Shown here: one piece after another, positions 8,956 to 19,456 of the stretch | Layout of the letters: every line of letters starts with the position of its first letter | How positions within the stretch are numbered: the stretch's first letter is position 1 | Assembly: GCF_032102965.1 (NCBI RefSeq) | Contig: NZ_CP134880.1 | Location: forward strand, 434,001-498,000 | Source: Demequina capsici | GTDB taxonomy: Bacteria > Actinomycetota > Actinomycetes > Actinomycetales > Demequinaceae | Direction of reading: 5' to 3' | DNA: 64,000 nucleotides | Made by a program: the position numbers and the translations under genes | Notes under the pieces: model-generated | The model's database searches: none | Told to the model about the DNA's origin: nothing | The model's input: the letters and a program-made list of their open reading frames with translations, nothing else

Positions 8956-9867
8956 GTGGATCCTCAGGAAGCGGTGCGAGCGCGTGGCGGCGTCGCCCGC
9001 TGGTCCGACCTCGAGGGGTGCGGGGTGAGTCGCGACATGCTGCGCACGGCGCTCCGCTCGGGCGACCTCATCAGGCCCCACCGAGGCTGCTACGCGCTGC
9101 CCGGAACCGACCGCGCGGCGATCCTTGCCACAGTGTTCCGTGGGGTCGGGACCTGTGTCACATGGTGCGCGGCGCGTGGCCTCCCGCTGCTCCGCGTCCC
9201 TGGCGAGGTGCACCTCGCCGTCCCGCAGAATCGTGCGCTCGGCAACCCGCGGAGGAGGCCCGTCGGTGAGGTCGTTCTGCACCGCCACCTCCCTCGTGAA
9301 GGCGTGTCGGTCCTCGAGAACCTGGACATCGCCGCATTGTGCACGTCGCCTCTCGAGCAGGTCGTGCTGCTGGATGCGGCGCTCAACCGCGGGCTGCTCG
9401 ATCCTGGCGGGCTTCCCTTCCTGAGGCACGGGACGGAGGCGCGGCGGCGGTGGGTGGTGTCGTCGGTCGACGCTCGCGCCCAGTCGCTGCTGGAGAGCAT
9501 CGCGAGGGTCGAGCTGCGCGAGGCAGGGCTCACGGTCATTCCCCAGGCAGAGATCGCGGGCGTCGGCGCCGTCGACCTGCTCGTCGAAGGGCATGTGGTG
9601 GTGGAGACGGATGGGTACGAGTTCCATCGGCGGCGGGACCAGTTCGCGCGGGACAGGGATCGGGATCGTCAGCTGGCGCTCGACGGCTACGCGACGCTGC
9701 GCTACGCGAGCGGAGATGTGCTTCGGGACCCCGGTCGAATCGTCGAGGACGTCGTCGCCGTGCTGTGGCGTCGGGGTTGGTTCTCGCCAACAGTACGAAC
9801 CAATCTCGACCGCGCCGCGCGTGTGTCGGGCCCCCGCTGGTGGTCCCTACCGGCGAGTCGTCACTGA
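8956..9867 (+). CDS. DUF559 endonuclease-like protein with AbiEi-type N-terminal region
   Basis: 303 residues from a GTG at 8956 (weak ribosome site; the open frame goes back to 8731 but that part looks non-coding). Residues ~1-50 resemble the winged-helix start of AbiEi-type antitoxin proteins (GVARWSDLEGCGVS, then a Leu-Ile-Arg-Pro-His-Arg-Gly-Cys-Tyr segment). Residues ~195-285 form a DUF559/Vsr-like domain of the PD-(D/E)xK class: VDLLVEGHVVVETDGYEFH followed by DRDRDRQLALDGY. This family is common as single genes in actinobacteria, and its function is not established. It sits between hpt and ftsH, genes normally adjacent. Its last ~26 codons lie inside repeat copy C, so the C-terminal tail is element-derived. 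Confidence 0.75.
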   Translation: MDPQEAVRARGGVARWSDLEGCGVSRDMLRTALRSGDLIRPHRGCYALPGTDRAAILATVFRGVGTCVTWCAARGLPLLRVPGEVHLAVPQNRALGNPRRRPVGEVVLHRHLPREGVSVLENLDIAALCTSPLEQVVLLDAALNRGLLDPGGLPFLRHGTEARRRWVVSSVDARAQSLLESIARVELREAGLTVIPQAEIAGVGAVDLLVEGHVVVETDGYEFHRRRDQFARDRDRDRQLALDGYATLRYASGDVLRDPGRIVEDVVAVLWRRGWFSPTVRTNLDRAARVSGPRWWSLPASRH

Positions 9868-9883
9868 GATTGGTTCACACCGT
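9790..9883. repeat. Inverted-end element, copy C (94 bp)
   Basis: The left end is ACAGTACGAACCAATCT (9790-9806). The right end read inward is ACGGTGTGAACCAATCTC, giving an 11-bp perfect match GAACCAATCTC between the two ends. It overlaps the 3' end and stop of the DUF559 gene and ends 75 bp before ftsH. It is the best-preserved of the three copies. Confidence 0.75.
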
Positions 9884-9957
9884 CGCGCGGGAGCGACTCT
9901 GCCTGGGGCGAAACCGTGTCCACCCACTAGGACCGCTCGCGTAGAGTCGGAGGCACG

Positions 9958-11979
<2,022 letters not shown>

Positions 11980-12005
11980 CCGGGACAGCGAAGGCAGAGC
12001 TGAGC

Positions 12006-12572
12006 ATGGCAGTCGACCAGCCCCGCATCGAGGCCGCGGTCAAGGAGATCCTCGCCGCCATCGGCGACGATCCTGACCGCGACGGCCTCAAGGACACGCC
12101 GGCCCGGGTCGCCAGGGCGTACGAGGAGTTCTTCTCCGGGCTCGGAGGCGACCCGGCCGAGGTCCTCTCGGCGGTGTTCGAGCTGGGTCACGAGGAGATG
12201 ATCCTCGTCAAGGACATCGAGCTGTACTCCATGTGCGAGCACCACCTGGTGCCGTTCCACGGCGTCGCGCATGTGGGCTACATCCCTGGACCCGACGGGC
12301 GCATCACCGGGCTCAGCAAGCTCGCACGGCTCGTCGAGCTGTACGCCCGCCGTCCCCAGGTGCAGGAGCGTCTCACCACCCAGGTGGCCGACGCGCTCGT
12401 CACCGAGCTGGGGGCGCGCGGCGTCATCGTGATCGTCGAGGCCGAGCACCTGTGCATGTCGATGCGAGGCATCCGCAAGCCGGGCTCGCGCACCGTCACG
12501 TCCGCGGTGCGCGGCGTGATGCGGCACGCGGCCACGCGCGCCGAGGCGATGAGCCTCATCGTCGGACGGTGA
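12006..12572 (+). CDS. folE: GTP cyclohydrolase I
   Basis: A 188-residue enzyme for the first step of folate synthesis, GTP to 7,8-dihydroneopterin triphosphate. Zinc ligands are visible in SMCEHH (Cys77, His80) and in EHLCMSMRG (Cys150). The substrate-binding segment around [10 protein letters not shown] is conserved. The ATG at 12006 gives the usual length. The open frame extends back into ftsH but that part does not match the family. folP begins 4 bp after its stop, so translation is probably coupled. Confidence 0.97.
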   Translation: MAVDQPRIEAAVKEILAAIGDDPDRDGLKDTPARVARAYEEFFSGLGGDPAEVLSAVFELGHEEMILVKDIELYSMCEHHLVPFHGVAHVGYIPGPDGRITGLSKLARLVELYARRPQVQERLTTQVADALVTELGARGVIVIVEAEHLCMSMRGIRKPGSRTVTSAVRGVMRHAATRAEAMSLIVGR

Positions 12573-12576
12573 CGCG

Positions 12577-13404
12577 GTGACAGGCCCCACGCTCGTGATG
12601 GGCATCCTCAACGTCACCCCGGACTCGTTCTCCGACGGCGGCCGCTGGGACACGGTGGACGCCGCCATCGCTCACGGCATCGAGCTGCACGAGCAAGGCG
12701 CCGCCATCGTCGACGTGGGCGGCGAGTCCACGCGACCCGGCGCGGCGCGCGTGGAGCCTGAGCAGGAGCGCGTGCGCGTGGTCCCCGTGATCCAGGCGCT
12801 CGCGGCGCACGGGGTCGCCGTCTCCATCGACACGATGCACGCGACCACCGCTGCCGCGGCCGTCGATGCGGGGGCCCGCATCGTCAACGACGTGTCCGGC
12901 GGGCTCGCCGACCCGCGCATGGCGCCCACGGTCGCCGACCTCGGCTGCGACTACGTGGCCATGCATTGGCGTGCGCACTCGACCGAGATGGACGCCGCCG
13001 ATCGATACGTCGACGTGGTGGCCGAGGTGGCCGACGAGCTCGCGGCCCGCGTCGACGTGCTCACGGCGGCGGGTGTCGCCCCGGAGAGGATCATCCTCGA
13101 CCCTGGCCTCGGGTTCTCCAAGGTCACCGCGTCCAACTGGCCCTTGATCGCGCGCTGGAGCGAGTGGGCGCACGGGCATCGCGTGCTGATCGGGGCCTCG
13201 CGCAAGCGATTCCTCGGTGCGGCCATCGCGCAGGGTGGCGGCGACGGCGCCGACCCGTCCAACCGGGAGGCCGCCACGACGGCCGTCACCACCGTGTGCG
13301 CGCTCGAGGCGATCTGGGGTGTGCGCGTCCACGATGCCGCTGCGGCGCGTGATGCGGTCTCCGTGGTGTCGCAATTGACAACAGCCGGCTACAAGGCACG
13401 ATGA
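12577..13404 (+). CDS. folP: Dihydropteroate synthase
   Basis: A 275-residue TIM-barrel enzyme joining p-aminobenzoate to 6-hydroxymethyl-dihydropterin pyrophosphate; the target of sulfonamides. Signatures are MGILNVTPDSFSDGG at the N-terminus, DVGGESTRPGA near residue 46, and GASRKRF near residue 206 (the Lys and Arg that hold the substrates). It starts with GTG 4 bp after folE and the next gene begins 4 bp after its stop, so the folate genes are one tight operon. Confidence 0.96.
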   Translation: MTGPTLVMGILNVTPDSFSDGGRWDTVDAAIAHGIELHEQGAAIVDVGGESTRPGAARVEPEQERVRVVPVIQALAAHGVAVSIDTMHATTAAAAVDAGARIVNDVSGGLADPRMAPTVADLGCDYVAMHWRAHSTEMDAADRYVDVVAEVADELAARVDVLTAAGVAPERIILDPGLGFSKVTASNWPLIARWSEWAHGHRVLIGASRKRFLGAAIAQGGGDGADPSNREAATTAVTTVCALEAIWGVRVHDAAAARDAVSVVSQLTTAGYKAR

Positions 13405-13408
13405 GGAC

Positions 13409-14536
13409 ATGGCCATGGATGTGACCCCGTACGTCAAGGACGGCATCGAGCTGGATCAGATCGCGGTGAACCGGGTCCGCGTGACCGGCTTCCACGGCGT
13501 CAACCAGAACGAGCGCGAGACAGGGCAGCTGTTCTACGCCGACGTCGTCGCGCACGTGTCCACCCGCGCGGCAGCTGCGCATGATGATCTGACCCGGACC
13601 CTCAACTACTCGGATGTCGCGGACCGAGCCGCAGAGGTCCTCGCGGGCGACCCCGCGAACCTGATCGAGACCGTGGCCGAGCACATCGCGCTCGCGGTGC
13701 TCGACATGGACGGCGTGCACTGCGTCGACGTCCGGGTGCACAAGCCGCAGGCGCCGCTCCACGTGGAGTTCGGCGACGTCACGGTGCGGATCCGCCGCGA
13801 CCTGCGCACCGGCGGGCTGTGGGCCGACAAGCGCATCGGGTCCTCCGCCGGCATGCCCGACGACCCGTTGTCGCCCGGCGGCATGCGACCCTCGACCGAT
13901 CCGTTCGACGCACGGCCCGCGCAGCCTGTCGGGGCCCTGCTCGCGCTCGGCGCGAACCTGGGCGACATGGCGACCACGCTGTCCAACGCCGTGGCGGACC
14001 TGCACCGCATCAGCGGCATCCAGGTCACGGGCGCCTCGCCGCTGGTCCAGTCGACGCCGGTGGGCGGGCCCGCGCAGCCGGACTACCTGAACGCTGTCAT
14101 CCGCGTGCAGACCGCGCTGTCCGCCCGCGAGCTGCTGGCGGCATGCCAGGGCATCGAGATGGTCTACGGCCGCGACCGGACCGTCCCGAACGGACCGCGG
14201 ACCCTGGACATCGACCTGATCGACGTGGACGGCCTCGTGGGCGAGTCCGAGGACCTGGTGCTCCCGCACCCGCGGGCGCACGGGCGGGGCTTCGTGCTGG
14301 TGCCGTGGGCGGCGTTCGAGCCTGACGCCGTGCTGCCCGGACCTGGCGGCGGGCGCGTGGCCGACCTGGTCGCGCAGGTGGACACGTCGGGCGTCCAGAT
14401 CATCGCGCAGCCGCAGCAGGCAGATCCCGTTGTGGAGCCCGAGCCTGTCGACGTGCCTGAGCCTGTCGACGTGCCCGAGGTCGAGGGCGCACCGTCGTCT
14501 GCCACGCCGCAGGAGGGCGGCGCGCCGCTCTACTGA
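13409..14536 (+). CDS. folBK: Fused dihydroneopterin aldolase / HPPK
   Basis: 375 residues carry two consecutive folate enzymes. Residues ~10-130 are dihydroneopterin aldolase (VTGFHGVNQNERETGQ, then NYSDVADRAAEV). Residues ~174-335 are 6-hydroxymethyl-7,8-dihydropterin pyrophosphokinase (ALGANLGD, then GPRTLDIDLI with the metal-binding Asp pair). A Pro-rich linker (~137-172) joins them. The Pro/Glu tail after ~335 holds a duplicated 18-bp unit. An ATG two codons later (13415) has better spacing to a GGA and may be the true start. The order FolB-FolK completes the pathway segment begun by folE and folP. FolB-FolK fusions are known in actinobacteria. Confidence 0.93.
   Translation: MAMDVTPYVKDGIELDQIAVNRVRVTGFHGVNQNERETGQLFYADVVAHVSTRAAAAHDDLTRTLNYSDVADRAAEVLAGDPANLIETVAEHIALAVLDMDGVHCVDVRVHKPQAPLHVEFGDVTVRIRRDLRTGGLWADKRIGSSAGMPDDPLSPGGMRPSTDPFDARPAQPVGALLALGANLGDMATTLSNAVADLHRISGIQVTGASPLVQSTPVGGPAQPDYLNAVIRVQTALSARELLAACQGIEMVYGRDRTVPNGPRTLDIDLIDVDGLVGESEDLVLPHPRAHGRGFVLVPWAAFEPDAVLPGPGGGRVADLVAQVDTSGVQIIAQPQQADPVVEPEPVDVPEPVDVPEVEGAPSSATPQEGGAPLY
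14441..14476 (+). repeat. 18-bp direct duplication in the folBK tail
   Basis: Two adjacent copies of an 18-bp unit coding Glu-Pro-Val-Asp-Val-Pro in the disordered C-terminal tail of the FolB-FolK fusion. The copies are identical except at the end of the second. This suggests recent in-frame slippage with little structural effect. Confidence 0.75.
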
Positions 14537-14537
14537 C

Positions 14538-15026
14538 GTGACTCCGCTGACCTGGCGTCGGCTCGCCCTGTGGGTGGGCGTCTCGGTGCTGCTCGCCTGG
14601 GGCGCGGCCGCCCTGCTGCTCGCGCGGGGCCAGGCGCCCGTGGCGGTACCGCTGTCGCTTCCGATCGGCTGCCTGATCGCGGGCGGCATCGCGATCGCGT
14701 GGGGTTGGACCGTGCGTGCGTACCAGCGCGGTCATCGTCACCACGTGGATCCCATGAAGGCGCTGCGGACCGTGGCGTTCGCACAGGCGTGCGCCTACAG
14801 CGGCGCGGTGCTGGGCGGCGGCCTCGGCGGATATGCGCTTGCTCTGACCGCGTACTGGGACCACGCGCCCAGGCGGTCGATCGCGATCGAGGCGCTGATC
14901 GCGGCGGCGGCCGCTGTCGCGATGCTCGTCGCGGGGGTGATCGCGGAGCGCTGGTGCCGGATCGACGACGACGGCGATCAGCACGATGCCGGGCCTGGCG
15001 CGGGCGCGGGCGCGGCACCCGCCTGA
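14538..15026 (+). CDS. DUF3180 membrane protein
   Basis: 162 residues with four predicted membrane segments (~8-28, 35-55, 78-100, 113-135) and a short polar Gly/Ala/Pro-rich tail. It matches the actinobacterial DUF3180 family, which regularly follows folK; the function is unknown. The GTG at 14538 is one base after the folBK stop, so it is translated with the folate genes. An open frame extends upstream into folBK but lacks the family pattern. Confidence 0.8.
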   Translation: MTPLTWRRLALWVGVSVLLAWGAAALLLARGQAPVAVPLSLPIGCLIAGGIAIAWGWTVRAYQRGHRHHVDPMKALRTVAFAQACAYSGAVLGGGLGGYALALTAYWDHAPRRSIAIEALIAAAAAVAMLVAGVIAERWCRIDDDGDQHDAGPGAGAGAAPA

Positions 15027-15070
15027 TCCTTGGGGCACATGGCGTGCCCGGCCTTTGGCAGACTGGACCC

Positions 15071-15550
15071 ATGACCTGGTTCGAGCCCGACGGCGCCTCG
15101 TGGAACTACGTGGACAGGCGGCTCATCCCCGCTCGTCTGCTGAGCCTGCTGCTTCCCGCGCTGCTGCTCCTGCCTGTCGCTCTTGTGCCCGCCGTGCTCT
15201 TCGGCGGCGCCGTCTGGATCGCGGTCGCCATCGTCCTGGTGGCCCTCGCGTGGATCTCCTGGGTGGTGGTGCGGCAGGTGGGTGCGCATGCGTGGGCGGA
15301 GCGTGAGGATGACCTGCTGGTGAAGCGTGGCCGCATGTTCCGGCGGGTGACGGTGGTGCCGTACGGCCGCATGCAGTTCGTGGAGGTCGAGGCGGGGCCG
15401 CTCGCTCGAGCCTTCGGGATCGCCCGCGTCCAGCTCCACACTGCGTCGCCCGGCACCGACGCGTCGATCTCGGGCGTGCCGACGGACGAGGCGGCGCGGC
15501 TGAGGGATCGTCTCACCGCACGCGGCGAGGCGACCCTGGCGGGGCTGTGA
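15071..15550 (+). CDS. PH-domain membrane protein (YdbS-like)
   Basis: 159 residues. Two membrane segments (~22-45 and 47-68) are followed by a bacterial PH domain (bPH_2/DUF304, ~72-150; WAEREDDLLVKRGRMFRR and VPYGRMQFVEVEAGPLAR). B. subtilis YdbS/YdbT proteins of this type affect resistance to some antimicrobial peptides; the biochemical role is unclear. The next, larger PH protein overlaps by 4 bp (GTGA), so the pair is made together and probably forms a complex. Confidence 0.82.
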   Translation: MTWFEPDGASWNYVDRRLIPARLLSLLLPALLLLPVALVPAVLFGGAVWIAVAIVLVALAWISWVVVRQVGAHAWAEREDDLLVKRGRMFRRVTVVPYGRMQFVEVEAGPLARAFGIARVQLHTASPGTDASISGVPTDEAARLRDRLTARGEATLAGL

Positions 15551-17136
15551 CCACCGCGATCCATGCCGCGCCACGCGAGTGGACGCGGCTCCACCCTGTC
15601 TCACCGTTCCTCGGCGCATGGTCGGTCTTCGGTGCGATCGGCGCGTACTGGTTCTTCCAGAACGCGCCGGAGTGGCTCGGCGGCGGGGGCGAGGAGTTCG
15701 GCGGCGGGTGGCATCCTGCGATCATCACGCTGGCCCTGCTGGGGCTCCTGATCGCGGCGCTCGTCGTCGCGGGCGGCTATGTGTCGTGGCGCATGACCAC
15801 TTTCCGGATCACGGACGACTCCGTGGAGCTGCGCAAGGGCGTCCTGTACCGCCAGAGCAAGCAGGCGCGTCTGGATCGCCTGCAGGCGGTGGACGTGGTG
15901 CAGCCGCTGCTCGCGCGAGTGTTCGGCTTCGCGGCAGTGAAGGTGGAGGTCGCAGGCGGCGAGGGCTCGACTGTGGCGCTCGAGTACCTGCGTTTGGCAG
16001 ATGCGGATGCCCTGCGCAACGAGATCCTTGCGCTGGCCGCAGGGGTGAAGGCGGTGCGCAAGGGTGACGCTGCCGCCGTGGCGACGGGTGCGTCGGCGCC
16101 GCCTCCGAGCCTCCGTGGCGTCATCCTGGGCGAGCCGCAGGGCGTGCCCGCGGTCGCCGCGGCTGCGGAGCGCGACGTGCTGGTGGTGCCGCTGGGACGC
16201 CTCCTCGGGTCGATCGCGCTGTCGGGCGCGTTCCTGTGGCTGGCGGCCATCCCGCTGATCGCCGTGGTCGTGGTGCTGGTGGTGAGCTCGGACGTGGAGC
16301 ACATGCTGCTCGCCGTCATCGGCGGTTCGCTGGCGAGCGTGATCCCGGTGCTGTTCGGTGTGGTCGGCTTCACGTGGAGCCGCCTCGCCGCCGGCTTCGG
16401 GTTCGTGGCGGGGATCTCCGCGGATGGTGTGCGGCTGCGGCACGGGATGCTCGAGACGCGGCGTCAGACCGTCCCGCCCGGACGGGTGCAGGCGGTCGAG
16501 CTCCGTCAGCCGTTGCTCTGGCGGCGTCGCGACTGGTGGCGCATCTCGGTGAACGTGGCCGGCTACCAGGCCGACGAGGCCAACGTCTCCACGCTTCTGC
16601 CGGTGGGCACGAGGGCCGACGCGCTCGCGGCACTGTGGTTGGTGCTTCCGGACCTGGGCGACCCGGATCCTGAGGGCACCATCTCGTTGGCGATGTCCGG
16701 GACGGGGGCGGACGGGGGCTTCACCGCCTCGCCGCGCAGCGCCCGGTGGTTCGATCCGATGCAGTGGCGGCATCGTGGGGTGCGCGCCACCGACACCGCG
16801 CTGCTGATCCGCAGGGGCCTCCTGGTGCGCGAGCTGGTGGTGGTGCCGCACGAGCGGATCCAGTCGATGGGCCTCGCCCAGGGTCCGCTCCAGCGTGCCG
16901 CCGACGTCGCGACGGTGGTCGTCCACTCCACCCCTGGCCCGGTGAGCCCTGTCGCTCAGCACCTGGCGGTCGCGGACGCGTTCGCGCTGATCGAGCAGCA
17001 GGCGGTCAGGGCACGCGAGTCGCGTCGCAGGCAGACCCCGGAGCAGTGGCTGGCGACGGTCGTGCCAGCATTGGACGATGTGCTGGCGGGAGACGACGTG
17101 ACGGTGGCGCCCGCGTCGGGGGGTCGCGATGAGTGA
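15547..17136 (+). CDS. Large PH-domain membrane protein (YdbT-like)
   Basis: 529 residues with three bPH_2 repeats. Each has a membrane hairpin followed by a segment of the type 'ELRKGVLYRQSKQARLDRLQAVDVVQPLL' (seen shortened near 95, again near 300 as LRHGMLETRRQTVPPGRVQA, and near 420 as LIRRGLLVRELVVVPHERIQ). These are the hallmarks of YdbT-type proteins. It is translationally coupled to the smaller PH protein and overlaps the next gene by 8 bp. The function is not established; a membrane or envelope role is inferred. Confidence 0.83.
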   Translation: MTTAIHAAPREWTRLHPVSPFLGAWSVFGAIGAYWFFQNAPEWLGGGGEEFGGGWHPAIITLALLGLLIAALVVAGGYVSWRMTTFRITDDSVELRKGVLYRQSKQARLDRLQAVDVVQPLLARVFGFAAVKVEVAGGEGSTVALEYLRLADADALRNEILALAAGVKAVRKGDAAAVATGASAPPPSLRGVILGEPQGVPAVAAAAERDVLVVPLGRLLGSIALSGAFLWLAAIPLIAVVVVLVVSSDVEHMLLAVIGGSLASVIPVLFGVVGFTWSRLAAGFGFVAGISADGVRLRHGMLETRRQTVPPGRVQAVELRQPLLWRRRDWWRISVNVAGYQADEANVSTLLPVGTRADALAALWLVLPDLGDPDPEGTISLAMSGTGADGGFTASPRSARWFDPMQWRHRGVRATDTALLIRRGLLVRELVVVPHERIQSMGLAQGPLQRAADVATVVVHSTPGPVSPVAQHLAVADAFALIEQQAVRARESRRRQTPEQWLATVVPALDDVLAGDDVTVAPASGGRDE

Positions 17137-18073
17137 GCCGTCGCGGAGGCCCGGCCGGCTGGCCATCGGTGTGGTGGGTGCCGGGCGAGTCGGAGCGGTG
17201 CTGGGTGCGCTGCTGCGCGAGGCTGGCCACGAGGTGGTCGGCGCGTCGGGCGCGTCGGAGGCGTCGATCGACCGCATCGACACGCTCCTGCCCGGTGTGC
17301 CCAGGATGGATCCCGACCAGGTGGTGCGTGCGAGCGACCTGGTGCTCCTCACGGTGCCCGACGACGCGCTGCAGCCGCTGGTGGCAGGCCTGGCGACGCT
17401 CGGCGCGTGGCGCGAGGGGCAGCTGGTGGTGCATTGCGCGGGACGATTCGGCACGTCGGTCCTCGCGGAGGCGAGGAGGGCAGGCGCGATCCCGCTTGCC
17501 ATCCATCCGGCGATGACGTTCACCGGCACGAGCATGGACCGCGCTCGGCTGCGTGACTCGGTGTTCGCGGTGACGGCGCCGGCCCCTGTGCTGCCCATCG
17601 CGCAGGCGCTGGTGGTGGAGATGGGCGCCGAGCCGATCGTGGTCGCGGAGGCCGACCGTCCCGCATATCACGCGGCGCTCGTGCATGGCGCGAACCACGT
17701 CGTGACCGCGGTGTCCCAGGCGAGCGCCGTCCTCGCGCGCCTGGGGATCGACGAGCCGGGGCGCGTGCTCGGACCGCTCACGCAGGCGTCCGTCGAGGGT
17801 GCCCTGCGTGACGCCCCCGGGTCGGTCGCGACCCTCACCGGTCCAGTCGTGCGCGGCGACTCAGGTACCGTGGCTGCGCATCTGGCGGCGCTCGTGGGCT
17901 CTCCTGAGACCCTTGCCGCCTACAAGGCGATGGCTCGCGCGACGGCGGATCTCGCCTTCGCCGGCGGGAGGCTTGGCGCCGACGGCTATGCGGCCGTGAT
18001 CGCGGCGCTCGGACTCGCCCCCGAGGACCTTGAAGGCCCCCCGCGCGGGGGCACCGACCTGGAGGACCGATGA
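17129..18073 (+). CDS. Rossmann-like/DUF2520 dehydrogenase-like protein
   Basis: 314 residues. An N-terminal Rossmann fold with GVVGAGRVGAVLG (~13-25) binds a dinucleotide. A C-terminal helical DUF2520 region (~150-285; HPAMTFTGT and YHAALVHGANHVV) follows. The family resembles NADP-dependent ketopantoate reductases and often sits directly before panC, as here with a 4-bp ATGA overlap. A ketopantoate-reductase role in pantothenate synthesis is therefore plausible but unproven; no panE or panB is in the window. Confidence 0.82.
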   Translation: MSEPSRRPGRLAIGVVGAGRVGAVLGALLREAGHEVVGASGASEASIDRIDTLLPGVPRMDPDQVVRASDLVLLTVPDDALQPLVAGLATLGAWREGQLVVHCAGRFGTSVLAEARRAGAIPLAIHPAMTFTGTSMDRARLRDSVFAVTAPAPVLPIAQALVVEMGAEPIVVAEADRPAYHAALVHGANHVVTAVSQASAVLARLGIDEPGRVLGPLTQASVEGALRDAPGSVATLTGPVVRGDSGTVAAHLAALVGSPETLAAYKAMARATADLAFAGGRLGADGYAAVIAALGLAPEDLEGPPRGGTDLEDR

Positions 18074-18924
18074 GGATCGTCACCACGCTCGCGGAGCTGA
18101 GGGAGCTCGAGCCGCCCCGCCGCGGCGACGCGCCCGGGCGACGTGCGGTCGTCATGACCATGGGCGCGCTTCATGCCGGTCACCTGGCGCTCGTGCGCAC
18201 GGCGCGTGTGTCGGCGGATCAGGTGGTCGTGTCGGTCTTCGTGAACCCGTTGCAGTTCAACGACGCGGGGGACCTCGCGAGCTATCCGCGCACGCTCGAG
18301 GCCGACGCGGCGCTGCTCGAGTCCGCCGGGGTGGACGTGCTGTTCGCGCCCGAGGCCTCGGCCATGTATCCCCACGGGGATCCGACCGTCACCGTCAGCG
18401 CAGGCGCGATCGGCGAGGTGCTCGAAGGTGCGCATCGACCAGGGCACTTCGACGGCGTGCTCACGGTGGTGCTCAAGCTGATGCACCTGGTGAGGCCCGA
18501 CGTCGCGTTCTTCGGCCAGAAGGACGCGCAGCAGCTCATCGCGATCCGTGCGATGGTGCGCGATCTGGATCTGCCGGTGCAGATCCAGGCGGTGCCGACC
18601 GTGCGCGACACGGATGGGCTGGCGCTCAGCTCGCGCAACGTGCACCTGAGCTCCGAGGAGCGGGAGCGGGCCCTGTCCCTGTCGCGCGCTCTCAACGCGG
18701 CGCGGCAGGCGGCTGAGGCGGGAGCCTCCGTCGTCGACACGCTGGCGGCAGGTCGCGCGGTGCTCGCCCACGCGGCCGACGTCGTCGTCGACTACCTGGC
18801 CGCGCTTGACCCGTCGGACTCGCATCCCGTCGCGGGCGACCACCGGGGAGACGTCGTCATCGCCGTGGCGGCCACCGTCGGCGCCACCCGGCTGATCGAC
18901 AACGTCGTCACCCGCATCCGCTGA
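18070..18924 (+). CDS. panC: Pantothenate synthetase
   Basis: A 284-residue enzyme joining pantoate and beta-alanine with [11 protein letters not shown] (31-38) is the HIGH-like nucleotide site, FGQKDAQQL binds pantoate and ATP, and LSSRN is the KMSKS-like loop. Length matches the family. It overlaps the upstream DUF2520 gene by 4 bp and is followed 28 bp later by panD, which supplies beta-alanine, so substrate supply and use are co-expressed. Confidence 0.96.
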   Translation: MRIVTTLAELRELEPPRRGDAPGRRAVVMTMGALHAGHLALVRTARVSADQVVVSVFVNPLQFNDAGDLASYPRTLEADAALLESAGVDVLFAPEASAMYPHGDPTVTVSAGAIGEVLEGAHRPGHFDGVLTVVLKLMHLVRPDVAFFGQKDAQQLIAIRAMVRDLDLPVQIQAVPTVRDTDGLALSSRNVHLSSEERERALSLSRALNAARQAAEAGASVVDTLAAGRAVLAHAADVVVDYLAALDPSDSHPVAGDHRGDVVIAVAATVGATRLIDNVVTRIR

Positions 18925-18952
18925 CAGTCCCCAGCATCACGGAAGGACCAGC

Positions 18953-19435
18953 ATGAACACCACCTCGCTCCAGCGGCCGATGATGATCTCCAAGATCCAT
19001 CGCGCCACCGTCACCCAGGCGGATCTCCACTACGTCGGCTCCATCACCATCGACGCGACCCTCATGGAGGCGGCCGACGTGCTGCCGGGCCAGCAGGTGG
19101 ACGTCGTGGACGTCACGAACGGCGCGCGGCTCACGACCTACGCGATCCCTGGCAAGGCCGGATCGGGCCAGATCTGCATCAACGGCGCGGCAGCGCACCT
19201 GGTGCACCCGGGGGATGTGGTGATCATCATCGGCTACGGCATGCTCTCCGATGCCGATGCGCGGACCTTCGAGCCTCACGTCGTCTTCGTGGATCCCGGC
19301 AACCGGATCCTGGAGCTGTCGGACGAGCCTGGGCTGGTGCCTGCAGACAGCGGACTCGAGCCGTCTGGCCTGGCGACGCACGGTTTCCACACCGACGGCT
19401 GGGAGACCTATCACCGCGGTCCTGAGCAGGGGTAG
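18953..19435 (+). CDS. panD: Aspartate 1-decarboxylase
   Basis: A 160-residue pyruvoyl enzyme making beta-alanine. Self-cleavage is expected at Gly29-Ser30 in HYVGSITID, giving the pyruvoyl group on the new alpha-chain. The NGAAAHL and YGMLSDADA segments are typical. The core normally ends near residue 125-130; about 30 extra C-terminal residues (rich in Gly, His, Pro and Asp) lie beyond it. A GGAAGGA site precedes the ATG. It follows panC and precedes nadB, which also uses aspartate. Confidence 0.95.
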   Translation: MNTTSLQRPMMISKIHRATVTQADLHYVGSITIDATLMEAADVLPGQQVDVVDVTNGARLTTYAIPGKAGSGQICINGAAAHLVHPGDVVIIIGYGMLSDADARTFEPHVVFVDPGNRILELSDEPGLVPADSGLEPSGLATHGFHTDGWETYHRGPEQG

Positions 19436-19456
19436 CGCGGGCATAGTCTGAGCGTC

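Noticed and set aside
8956-9867. Complete type IV toxin-antitoxin pair
   Set aside because: Only the AbiEi-like N-terminal part is present; no AbiEii nucleotidyltransferase gene is adjacent.
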